Part shown: in pieces, positions 24,843-36,234 of the stretch
How positions within the stretch are numbered: position 1 is the first letter of the stretch
How the letters are laid out: every line of letters begins with the position of its first letter
Source of the DNA: Pegea sp. RAD2-039
Lineage: Eukaryota; Chordata; Thaliacea; Salpida; Salpidae
Reading direction: 5' to 3'
Assembly: GCA_034620365.1 (NCBI GenBank)
Contig: JAQGEQ010000048.1
Coordinates: 1,364,001-1,428,000, forward strand
Length of the DNA stretch: 64,000 bases
The notes under the pieces: generated by a model
Told to the model about the DNA's origin: nothing
What the model saw: the letters and a program-made list of their open reading frames with translations, nothing else
Database searches by the model: none
Translations under genes and position numbers: made by a program

Positions 24843-27800
24843 TCATTCAGCCTTGGGTTTAGCTCCAGGAATCAAAGATCTGACTTTACTGCAAACACCA
24901 CAGCAGTGTTGTTGAATCACTTGCATATTTCTATCAATTTCTGTCTTGTTCTTCTCATAGATAGCAGGGAAAGTGAAAGCAGTAGCACAAGCTATAACAA
25001 GTAAGTTGATAAAACATTTGTTTACTTATTTATGGAAAAAACCATCACACAAACTAATAAGTTTACAACCAGAGATTACAAAAACAATAAATTACCCAAA
25101 GTGACGATGGTGAGACCGTTGAAAAAGATTCCAATATAACCAACTGACCAGCAGAACAGACCAAGCTGAAATTAAACAGTTGGTTATTAAACTGAAAAAA
25201 TAATAAGATTGCTAATTGATGGGGGGGGGGTGGTTCATCTACAGTACTTGAAACAAATTAAGTAGATGTACTGTAGTTTAAACTTCAATATAAATCGACA
25301 ATTAGGAAATATTCAGCTTGGATCGAATTATTTGTAGGTAGTTTTTAGTTTGAAGCCGGATAGGAAAGCTGATAGAAAAAGTGAAAATTCTTGTCACAAA
25401 CCTTAATAGATGAAGAGACATTTTTAACTAGAATAAGATCACGAGCACAATTGAGAAAGCAATTGAATTTTTCGACGAAAACTTCTTGATATTTTTGGGC
25501 CTTTTCTTTTGAGATGTTGATGTCAGCGTCCAAAAGTTTTCTAAACAAATAAATCATCCTTCATAAATGAGTCACTGACTTCACTACAAGTCAAATTAGT
25601 TAAAAAATAAGTCACATGATTTGAAGATTTAAATATTGAGTATACAGAAATGAATCAAAAAAACTAAGAATAAAAAAAACAACAACATACTGGAAGGGGA
25701 CCTCTTGCTGGGTTCCATGGACAGACTGAATAATAAAATAGTACGTCTTGATAGCAAATGTTGCACATAACATCGTGGAAGAGAGATAAGAGAACACCAG
25801 CACCGCACTCATGTAGTTAAGTGCCAGTAAATTGAGCATCAACAGGCTGAATAAAGCAGCTGAGACCTTGACATCTTTCCAATACAATAAGTCCACCACT
25901 AAATACATTCGAATAATAAGGAAATAAATGAGATTAGAAAATAAAAATGTTTATATGCTAGGAGAATAACACAAAAGGAGTATTAAGAAGATTTGCTGAA
26001 AATGGACAATTTACTTGAATCTATTACTTGTTGGATCAACAAAATAATTACTTTGTAGTTGTAAGTAGAAAAGTGCAAATAATTGAAACGACAAATCAAC
26101 AACTACTAATCTATGCAGCCAGGTGACATGCAATCAAAAAGACAAATCTGTTGAACTAACCATTCGTGTAAAACTAATAAAAGCAAATCTATACATCGAC
26201 AAGAGATTCAAAGGAACTTAATATTGAGTTTGGAATCATCATACTTATGCAAACAAAATATGATGTTACAATAAAACTCGTATGGAAAAAGTTTGTTTTT
26301 TAAACTTGCTGGTTTAATAAAACTTTATCTTTATTATTCAAGATTGGAAAGTCTAAACAAAAGCATGCAAAAACAATTCTTGTTGGTAGGACCATCAAAC
26401 AAGTGACTTGCAACAACAAACAACAGACAGAGTGACAACAACATTACAAAAGTATTATACCTGCATCAGAAGATTCGTCTCCTGATAAAACTCCTAAGAA
26501 GGTTGAAACGAGAAACAGATTATTTATTAGCAAAAATAAATACAAAGACAAGTAGACAGAAATGATGTTAGTAAAGTTGGGTATAGTTAGTGATGAACAC
26601 TGTTTTGATTAGATCGAAGTTTTAGAACAACTTTAAAAGATTTCAGCGAAAAGTTAGATGAAAAAGGAACCAAGTAAATAAAGTTGAGTGAGTTGAAACT
26701 TTCTATTTAAAAGATTGTAGAAAACAGGCAACATGCAAGTTTAGAGGAAATTTAAATGACTTTTTGAATCAACTGCAGATTTCAAAAAGTTGATACATAT
26801 AACAAGTTAACAAATCGATTTTATGACTTTAAGCATTTGAACTAAACAATTGAGCTACACAACAAACTGGCAAATGAAACAATAATTGCAGAGTTTGGTC
26901 TACCTTGTTTTATGGGAATGGGAAAAGCTGTAGAAAGTTTACACGAAGATGAACTTTCCACTTTAGGTTCCTGTTTAGTCAAATCAACCACCTTTTCCAG
27001 ATCTTCAACATTATTTAAACTGGCACTAACGAAGTCGGACTCTTTTTCTTCTGCTAGCACTTTCTCTGTGGTTAGATATAGGGTTCGTGGTTCAATAATT
27101 ATTAATTAACATTTTTATTAAAATGGAATACAATTCTGTAAGTAGCTTAGTAGAAATAAAAACCGTCAAATAGTTATATAGGGTTTTCTAATAACATTAT
27201 TTATTATTGAAGAGCAGTCAACAAGTCACTTGAATAGAGTAAAACTAGAAAAAAACAAACTTTTACAAAAAGAACAAAAAGTTTAAACTGTTTATGACTG
27301 CCAAGCAAGTAACAAAAGCTCGTGGAAGACAGTTACTTATTACCAAAAGCTCAATCTATTATCAGGTACCATATTGGGATTTTGTTAAAAGAACTTTTAT
27401 TACAACAGGAATATCTCATGACAAAAAGACTGCTTTAAGCGTTTATCTTTTACAAAGACTTAACTATTTACAACTGTTATACTAAAAAGATATCTCTATA
27501 CTAAATAAAAAAGCACAAACAATATTAAAACTATCCCAAACTCTTTAACTACAAGATTGCCTACAAAACTTTGCCATTTTTATCACTACTTGTAAATAAG
27601 CTAAATAAGATATACCTTCCAACTCATGCACTTCAGTAACCAAGGATTGTTTGATGATTTCTTCAGCCATTTGCTGGTCTTCTATAAAAATGCTCAATAA
27701 TAGTGACAAAAAACTTAATTTTCTGAAACCAAAATAACTGCAAATAATCTTACTTTAATAAGTACTTTCTAAAATGTTGAATCAAACAAACCAATTTACG

Positions 27801-30800
27801 ATTATCAACACTTATCTGATTACAAATTCAAGAAAAGCTAAAAATTATTCACTAAGTTGGCATCAAAACACGAGCTATCGTGCACAAAAAAGATGCTATA
27901 AAAAGAGAAGCTAAAAGATCCACATACTAATGATGTGGCAACAACAGACTAGGTACTGACAATGCAACGTCATCACCTTTGCAAGCAAACTTGAATATCT
28001 TTACTTAACTATCTTTAAACGACTTAGTAAACATTCTCTCCCACACACTTTAAGACAAATGCTCACATCAATGACAATGAACAACATTTAATCAGCATAA
28101 AAGTAAACAGCAAGCAGCTTCTTGAAACACGAAGTATTGCTGGTACTTTTAAGCAGTGAAAACAGTTCTTTATAAACTTGGTTTAGTGATTAAAATAAGT
28201 TTAGTTATTAGCTTTAATTAGTCACAGCTTATTGTATACGAGTGATGTTATGAAGATTGTGAAGTATTAGAAAGAATTGAAGGTCTTTAAAAGGAAGTGT
28301 TGTAACTGAGTGAAACAATTCGACTCAAAATGTTCTGTGAAGATTTTTGTGAAATTGTTTATTAATACACTTGTAGGTTTTAACAATTAGTAACTATTTG
28401 TACAAAAATGTTTAAATCAAATAATATTGAAAAAATGGTTTTAAATATCGATTTAAAGAAATAAAAATGAAGTTTGCTAGATAGAATTATAATCGAAAAA
28501 CATAAGAAGCTGTATTAACTGCTCGGGGCAAGAGAGAAACAAGATGCAAAATAAGCGAAAGATTGCTAGCTGCTACACGTGGTTAGTTCCAAAATTGCGC
28601 AAAGCTCAAAGTCCACCTGAAGAAAAGCGGTGGAAATGCTCAATTGACAACCGATTCTGTTTTTTGGTATATTTCAAATTGAAATATTTTTGCCAAAAAC
28701 AGGAAATTAGTATTATAAAAGTTGATCATATAAATAAACTGAATCGACCTTTGAAAAGTCAAAAGCTCAAAGTAGTGGTTATCTAAACTTGCATAACCAG
28801 CTTTGATAGATGTTTATTAAAGAATTTTGCAAGCTGGTAAGAAAATAAAATGAGTTAGATAAAAAAATAGATCTGTAAAAGTGAACTACAAGTTTGATAT
28901 TCAATGATTAGAGTTTGAATATACATTAATCGAGATATTTTAGAAAAGCAGCAAATGTAGTCAGTCTCAAACTGAAGCTTGATCTAAAAATAGTTTTAAA
29001 CAATAATTTTGACAGCATGCAAGCTTTACAAACTTAACTTTTCAATTCGCCAACAGATTTTTATATGGAATTCATATAAAAAAAACGGAAAAAACAGATG
29101 ATGAAAAAGCACTGAGCTTTTTAATAGATGTTAAACAAACAACGAAACAAAGCGCGATCAAACGATAAAAGAAAACCTTTCTTAAACTCCGACGGTGATA
29201 AAAAGCCGGAGATTTCATCTTCATCATTAAGATCATGAAGATTTTTATCAGATTCACATTCAGTAGATATCGCAGTGTACCCGCTACTAATTTTGCTGTT
29301 CCAATTTACTTCGATGTTTTCTTTATTGATTAAACATTTTTTGTAATTTCAATGAGAAATAATTGTTTATATAAACGGACATCACAATATAGATATAGCT
29401 ACTTTCAAAGCCTTACAATAATATCAAGCAAAACCTTTTATCAAAAATACTGCTTAAGTCAACAAACTATGATTTTTATGGTTCTAGAAATATGAAGTTA
29501 TATACAAAGACAATAGATGAAGCAGCTTTCCAAAGTTATTTCTTTGGTAATAAAAAAGCAGTTTTAATCGGGTGTTTTGACAAGGTAACAAGACAGATAA
29601 CTTCAACATGCATGAATAAATATTTCTATCTTATATAAACTGACTATTACAAGAGCTTGGTAAAAGTCTGTCAAAAACTAATTTGCAAATATGACTCAGT
29701 ACATATGTTTACTTTAATCTGCAAGCTACAAACAAGTTCAGCAACTTTTACTAATAACTTGCAAATTTCCAAACTTTTATATAACAAATTCAAGTGTTAC
29801 TCATCAAAAAGCTGAGAAAGTTTCTTCCACAGTTTTGTAAGATTATTATAAAATAAAAGTTGATAGAAAACAAATATCACAAAAATGACATTGAAAAATA
29901 TAAATTGATGAAAAGGAAACCCTTTTCTGGACCACAACCAACATCATGGTAACAACACATATCATGCATTGATGATGAATATTTTAGGGTAAGACTTATC
30001 TCACCACTTATAGGCAGCTGATCATAATATTCTTGCAAGTAGTCCACAGTATTTTCGCCTGTATTAGTAGCAAAACCATAACAAGTATAATAAACCTATT
30101 TCACTAATTCACTAAACCAACCCTTGGTTTAAGAAAATGAAATAAGATTTATATATAAATCTACCAAATGGAATTAGTTTGAGCGTTGAAAATACTGCAA
30201 TGGCCCGTTTTTTTAACTCTCAGGTAGTAGAAAAGCTACCATTCAATAAAAGAAGACAAATGCAAAAAAAATTGTTCAATATAAATATTTCAAATAGACA
30301 AAAATAGTTAACTCTAAACAAATTAAATATTAAATCATTTCAGCAGTCCATAATAAGTTTTAAAATACAATAGCATAGCTCTTAGTAATTCAGTTGTAAT
30401 CAAATATAATCATTCAAGCAAATTTATATTTCATAAAATACAACCATTATCATACCTAAAGACTGCTTAGTAGGATCATTTGCAGTAGCAGTAGTTACTT
30501 CAGTGAATTCTTCTGTAGTGTTTGCAGGAGTCTCTGAAACTATATCAGTAACTGCTTCTACAAGAGGTTGAGTACATTCCAATTCTTCCACTTTGAAATA
30601 AAAATAAATATTTACTAAAATGTAAAACTAATAAATTTGATATAATTCTATAATTTATGTTACAAATAAAAGAAGCTTAAAAAGTAGTTACTTGACAGAA
30701 ACTAAGTAATTTATAACAGTTTTTATCAATGTATAAATAGATAGAAATTTTGAGCAGTTAAATAAGAGTTACTAACATTTAACATATCCTTCACTTCCTT

Positions 30801-30915
30801 CACTGCCGCTTGAACCACTCTTATTCTCATTAGAGAGGGCAACAGATTCACTTATGGGTTCTGAGACCTTCATAAGTTCAGAATCAACAACTTCTTTTAT
30901 ATTATCTCCTTCCAT
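24843..30915 (-). CDS. RTN: Reticulon (RHD protein)
   Basis: Reticulons shape tubular endoplasmic reticulum with a hairpin reticulon-homology domain. Ten exons, written high to low: 30777-30915, 30456-30590, 30005-30058, 27616-27681, 26904-27065, 26461-26493, 25691-25898, 25402-25540, 25096-25165, 24843-24991. They total 1155 nt (384 residues). The first ~196 residues are acidic and probably disordered (MEGDNIKEVVDSELMKVSEP...). The RHD (197-384) starts VVDLLYWKDVKVSAALFSLL, continues with a second hydrophobic stretch, then LDADINISKEKAQKYQE, then LGLFCWSVGYIGIFFNGLTI and the classic tail FPAIYEKNKTEIDRNMQ. It ends IPGAKPKAE, close to the usual reticulon terminus. The five exons before the RHD all begin and end in phase 1, so they can be skipped in frame, as expected for a family with many N-terminal isoforms. 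The start at 30915 is the first ATG of the acidic frame. Confidence 0.93.
25221..25230. repeat. Poly-G run inside a reticulon intron, next to a small inverted repeat
   Basis: Ten consecutive G residues stand out in AT-rich DNA. Just downstream, ctacagtac near 25240 and gtactgtag near 25268 form a 9-bp inverted repeat. No function is evident. Confidence 0.8.
29177..29320 (-). CDS. RTN: Candidate cassette exon of the reticulon gene
   Basis: This 144-nt stretch lies inside the 2.3-kb intron between reticulon exons 3 and 4. It is open in one frame, phase 1 at both ends, with an AG before 29320 and a GTTTTC donor after 29177. It would encode an acidic peptide containing SGYTAISTECESDKNLHDLN and DEDEISGFLSPSEFKK. 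Composition and phase match the other N-terminal reticulon exons, so it could be included without changing the frame. The acceptor has a weak pyrimidine tract. Confidence 0.42.
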
Positions 30916-32621
30916 TATGACTGATGTAATAAAACTATTAACTTTACTAAACAACACCAATTCACAACAGCTACAAAAAAACACTGAAGAATTATGTATG
31001 AAAATAATATTAATTCCCAAATTTTTATATTTAAAACCAAATTGCAATAAAACTATTTCAAGTTGTTTAAATTCAATGTATTTATCAGAAACATCATTTT
31101 TCATCTCAAAGTTAAAAAATATCAAATAATAAATACCAGATATAACCATCATTAAAAGCCATCACATTAAAAATCAATGAAAGTACATATTATCATAAGT
31201 TTAAATAAACATTAGGTCAGATCTTATTATAAGCCAATTGGAAGAATAAGATAAACTTCAAATATAATTTAGTCAAATGTAAAACAACTTATTTTATTTC
31301 TACAAGTACACTGATTATTTCAAGACCAGCAAACCAAATAAAAATAACTAAAATACAAATCTCAATCACAAATATCTTTATTTGTACTTTGACCTGTTGA
31401 AATTGGTAGTTTTTAATATTTTAACCTAAATGCTAACTTACTAAAATTATAAACAAGTCATATAAGCATTTCTAAGCTCATAAAACAACAACAATAAGCA
31501 TTAAAAAATGCAGCTATGACATTCTTTATAGATATTACAAAAAAAACTTAAAAACCCAAGAATAAGAACTGATATAAGTTCTTTTTGACTTAAAGATATG
31601 AATGTACAAATAAATGGAGGCTTTAATGATTTATTAGAGAATATACTTTAAATTATTTTATGGATAATAATATTTTAATTCATAAAAAGTAAAAAAAAAA
31701 AAAAATAAGTTTCAATATCAAAATAAGTTTTAATTTTTATCAGATGAACTTTAAGCAACCAAATGAAATATCCAATGATAATAAAAGACTTATTATCAAA
31801 TTCAATCATTTAAGGTAAATAAGAAAAATGAAGATCAAACCAGCAGAAAGGGAAACATAATTGCAAAAAAAATATGATATAATAAATTTTATTTAGCAGT
31901 TTAACAAAAATTAATGCCGTGCCTAACTTTAGAATAAAAAAATAATTCTTATTTAATTACTTGAAAGTCAGTAAAAAAAGAAAGTCTTTGGCACAAATAT
32001 TTTTTATAAGACATCAAATTCAAATAAATCTAAGCTTATATAAAAGTGGATGGTGAAAAACAAATTTCTCAAAAATTACAAAATGAAATAAATATAATCA
32101 GAAACCATTTCTCAAATAAATATTGAGAAAATTTGAAAAATTAGATTTATAATATTTCAACATCAACTTGTAGCCAGTAAAATGCTAGTTCCAGGTATTG
32201 ACTTCAATTTCACCACAAAAAATGTTGTAATTTAATTGATATGAATAAAAAGTCATCGAATTTAAAAAAACAGTTTAAGCATAATAATGTAAGTAAACTC
32301 ATAATGTTGCAAAATTTAGAAAAAAATAGACATCAATAAAATCATATTAAATTATGATGAAATTAGAACAACTTGTTCAATATTACATTGAGTTACAGCA
32401 ATTGTAATGACGTAACCAAATTTGAAATATCATACAGCAGCGCACCCCTGTGTTAAAGAAAAATAATGATTAATAAAAAAGTAATAAATTTAAACTTTTA
32501 AAATAGAATTTTACTTTTAAAATAGAAAACTTACTTTATTATTTTTTTCTTCAACCCTTCAAATTTACATTAATACGATTCAAAAATTGAATCAAAAAAT
32601 GATTTGTCTATTTGTTTTTTT
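30916..32621. other. Upstream region of reticulon; no other gene seen
   Basis: AT-rich sequence that should include the reticulon promoter and any 5' untranslated exon. The ORF that extends the reticulon frame upstream of 30915 is hydrophobic and Cys-rich and is taken as untranslated. A plus-strand ORF across 30854-31129 is its antisense shadow. Confidence 0.45.
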
Positions 32622-34170
32622 TTTTATTTCAATAAATGCGAAGGAGGGTACCTAAAGAGAGCACCTCCCGCTAACACACATTCTCACAAATAATATCTAT
32701 TAAGTTAGAAATATAGAAAGCGAAAGATGTAATATATGGCATTTCAGTAGTCGTCAAAGTATATAACAGTGAACAATTACATAGAATGCTAATAATATAA
32801 AAAAAGGGAAAAAATCACAGCTTAGAAATGGCAGTGTTGGCAATATTATAACCGTTCAACTTCTGCTTGAACAACACGAGTGATTCTGACATGACAATGT
32901 CTGATGGCAGCTGGTTCCAAGTACTAATTGTGCAGTATGAGAAAAATTTGCTCTGATTAACGTACCAGGTGATATGGGCTTATTAAGATGTAATGTGTGT
33001 CGTCTGAGTTGGTATAACTTGAGAGAAGGACTAATGGAAAAGAAATCATCGTATTTAAAGTCAATTAAATTGTGGATTTTGGAAACATAATTGTGCCATT
33101 TAAAGTCAGGTGATAGGGTAATGCAAAAGTCTATGACCGAAGATATTTGTTGAATAATAAATCCATTAATGGAATATTGGTTTACGGAATTTGCAGCTAG
33201 TTGAAGAGAGAAAGTCATAAGTTTAAACTTTGTTGGCTGGATTCTGAGCTGGTAGTTCATAGGCCAGTTTTCTACAGTGTGCAGTGCAGTTTGAAGTTTT
33301 GAAGGATTACATGATAATAGCTTGATATCATCTGCATACACAAACAGACTGACATCATCTACTGCTACAAGTCATCTGATGAGGTCTTCAATGAAGATTA
33401 AAAAGAGAATGGGACCCAGAACAGAACCCTGAGTGACCACTGGTTACTTGACAAGGAGTAGATGAAGATCTTTAAACACGAGTTTGTTGGATTCTACCTG
33501 ATAAGTAATCTTCAATCCACTTTGTAAAAAAGTCCACTTCATTAAGAAAAGTGAGGTGTAGTGTAAGGGAAGATCTCCGTTTCATAAAGCCATGCTGGAC
33601 ATCAGATGATGCTACATCAAATGACTGGTAATATGATTGTGAATGACATGTTCTTCAGTTTTGCACATAACTGAGGTCAGCGAAATTAGTCTGTAGTTAA
33701 ATGCAGTGTTTCTTGGACCCTTTTTATAAATGTGAGTGATAATAGTTTTTTTTCTAAATTTTTGAAACTATTCTTCGCCTCAGAGTAATGTTAAGGAGTA
33801 TCGATAAAGTTAGTAATACGACGAAGTGGTTTTTATTAAAAACAAAGCAGAAATCTGATCAGAGGCGTTGGAAACTGATGACTTTAAAGAAGAAATAGCC
33901 TTAGTTACCATATCGACCGTTATGTCAAGATCTATTTTCTCAGAGACATTTGTAAGAATGTCGGAGTAGGAAAGAGAAGAAGTTTTGCCATCATCGGTTA
34001 TAAAAACACTATTAAATTGATTGTTTAGTAATTCAGCTTTATTCTCTGGTGTAAATTTACTAATAGAAAATGTAAAAGTTTGTTGATTTATAAAAAGACT
34101 ATTTTCTTCAGTTACCGAAGATTTTCACTGCTCAAGTATCTTAAATTTTTAAGGTTTAATTCTGCGTAGT
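32622..34170 (-). mobile_element. Degenerate non-LTR retrotransposon (LINE) with reverse transcriptase remnant
   Basis: Reading the minus strand from about 34170 down, fragments of a jockey/CR1-type reverse transcriptase appear in order across several frames: SEKIDLDITVDMVTKAISSL, then IITHIYKKGPRNTAFNYRLI, then LTSVMCKTEEHVIHNHITSH, then QHGFMKRRSSLTLHLTFLNE, then WIEDYLSGRIQQTRV, then VVTQGSVLGPILFLIFIEDL, then the catalytic VYADDIKLLSC, then a 3' part. The region between LTFLNEVDFF and TKWIEDYLSG is too short and lacks the FSKAFD-like block, so an internal deletion is present, along with stops and frameshifts. The 3' end carries a TATTGAAATAAA-type poly-A tail at about 32622-32635. The element is dead. 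Confidence 0.85.
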
Positions 34171-36234
34171 TTGTAACTTTTTTGCATACCCTATTCTCGT
34201 GGCTTTGAAGGAATACTTTCTTGAAAAACATTGTATACAATATTTGTAGTTCGAATCACTACTAAAGGTGTAAAAAATTATTTTTTTCAGAGATGCTTAA
34301 ATTTTTAAATCTAATTTAAGTTTATTTTTTAACAGAGCTTTTTTGTGATCTTTTGTGATAATCCCAAAATATTCTTATGTACTAAGGTTTTGGAAATTCT
34401 ATTTATGTTTGAGGCTTAAAGTAAGTTTTATTATATAAAAGAACAGTTTTTACCAAAAATCAGTCGTGATTATGCAATACAAAAGACATTTAGACAAAGC
34501 TAAGCTTTCTTATTAAGGAATTCTTTACTAAAATCTATCATTAACTCTGTCAGAAAAGATAATATTGATGCGTTTATTAGAATCATGTTATAAGTCAACA
34601 TCAACTAACTTTTGAAAAAGAATACTAAATAGTTAATAATGATAATAATACTAAATGATGTAACTTGAATCATTCACTACTAATCCGCTTAAATTTAATT
34701 AATCTTTTTCGGCGATTCGTAGCATAATATGTTTAAGGGCATATCAGTTTGTGTTTAACATTTAAATTTAAAACTGATTTAGGTATTAGTCAAAAACTTT
34801 TATTAAACTAGGATTTGATATTGATGGTCACAAACCTTGTCTTGTAAAATAATTTAAAAAAAGACAGTGTTTTTTAAATTTAAATTGTTAAATTCTATTG
34901 CAATCTTATAGCAGTGGCCAAAATACAGCTACAAAACACAAGTATATTTGGTTTTACTTTTAAATTCTAAAATATGTTTTCTTCTACCAATTTAAGTTTC
35001 CATTGAAAGCATTTAACCCGCTTAAAATGATTATATTAGACCTATTTAAAACTATTTCAAATCTGGAAAAGGTGACTTGACATAAGATGATTTTAATAAA
35101 AGCCAGATGGCTTGATTTAGCCATGTACAATTTACAGCTGCTATCAATTGCAAACAAAATTTGATGGAGTTATTTTGGAATACATCGATTGTAAATATTG
35201 TACAATAATCATTGAATATAATATTGCAATACAACATTTAGTATGAGTATCTGTTCAAATAAAGCTGCTAGTTCCCGTAAAATAAAATAATTCTTATTTA
35301 ATGTAGAAGTAAACATTTTCATTTTTTAAAACCATAAATCATCATAAATAAAAATCATAAATTTTTGAAGAGTTTTATAAATTTATATGCAAAAAAAATT
35401 ACTTCCTCGAAAATACTGTGTAAAGAAACATGAAGAATTTATCAGCTACAGGTAATTGGTAACTAAATAGATTGACAGGTATATAATAAGGATATTAGCT
35501 GAAAATTAGACTTTTTCTTATCGTGTTTGACACGTAAGGTATTAATCACAATATTTTATTGATAGTGCTTTGTTTTATGTTACTAAAAGAGGTTAATTTT
35601 GATCACTTTTAATATTTCATCATATTTTGGCTAACATTAGTACATAATTGAACTTCCCTGGGTAGTTAAGTAAACACTACTCTTCAATCTGATAAAATCT
35701 CATGAACAGACAAGAAGAAGTATGAATGTCACCTTCCTTCCATCTACTACTTCAGCCTACCAAAAAATTGCATAAGTTTTGTACAATTGCTGCAAAAATA
35801 AATTTATAAGAATAAATTGGGATCTGTTATTGTTGTAAGAGTTTTATTTTGTTTTCCTTTTTTTCCAATTAGTCAGAGTTCTTTTGTTTTTACAACTAAT
35901 AGTTGGGTTTAAATTGAATTAATTTTAAATATAAATGAAAATAATGAAATTTGGAAAGTATAAAAGTAAAACTAAAAATTGTAATATTCTAACTTTATAT
36001 ACTTTTATTATTTTTGGTTGAAACTACTTTTTGATTCCAAAAGCTCTGGAAATAATGAGTAAAATTGTTTTGAGTAATCTACTTAATTTTAACAGTTATA
36101 CTTTTTTACTAAAAGTTTCTACAAAATTACATTCTTTCATACAATTGTTAACAAAATATATAAATAATTTATATTCAGTCAATTGATAGGAAAATTATAA
36201 ACTAATAATATTATTAAAAGATATAATTTTTAAA
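34171..36234. other. AT-rich intergenic DNA upstream of ACSS3
   Basis: No conserved ORF is visible. The right end contains the ACSS3 promoter. Any 5' part of the LINE would lie at the left end but is not recognisable. Confidence 0.45.

Noticed and set aside
24774-25004. Plus-strand ORF of 76 codons
   Set aside because: It is the antisense of the last reticulon exon, whose minus-strand reading matches the family.
30854-31129. Plus-strand ORF of 91 codons
   Set aside because: Antisense to the first reticulon exon and its leader; no independent features.
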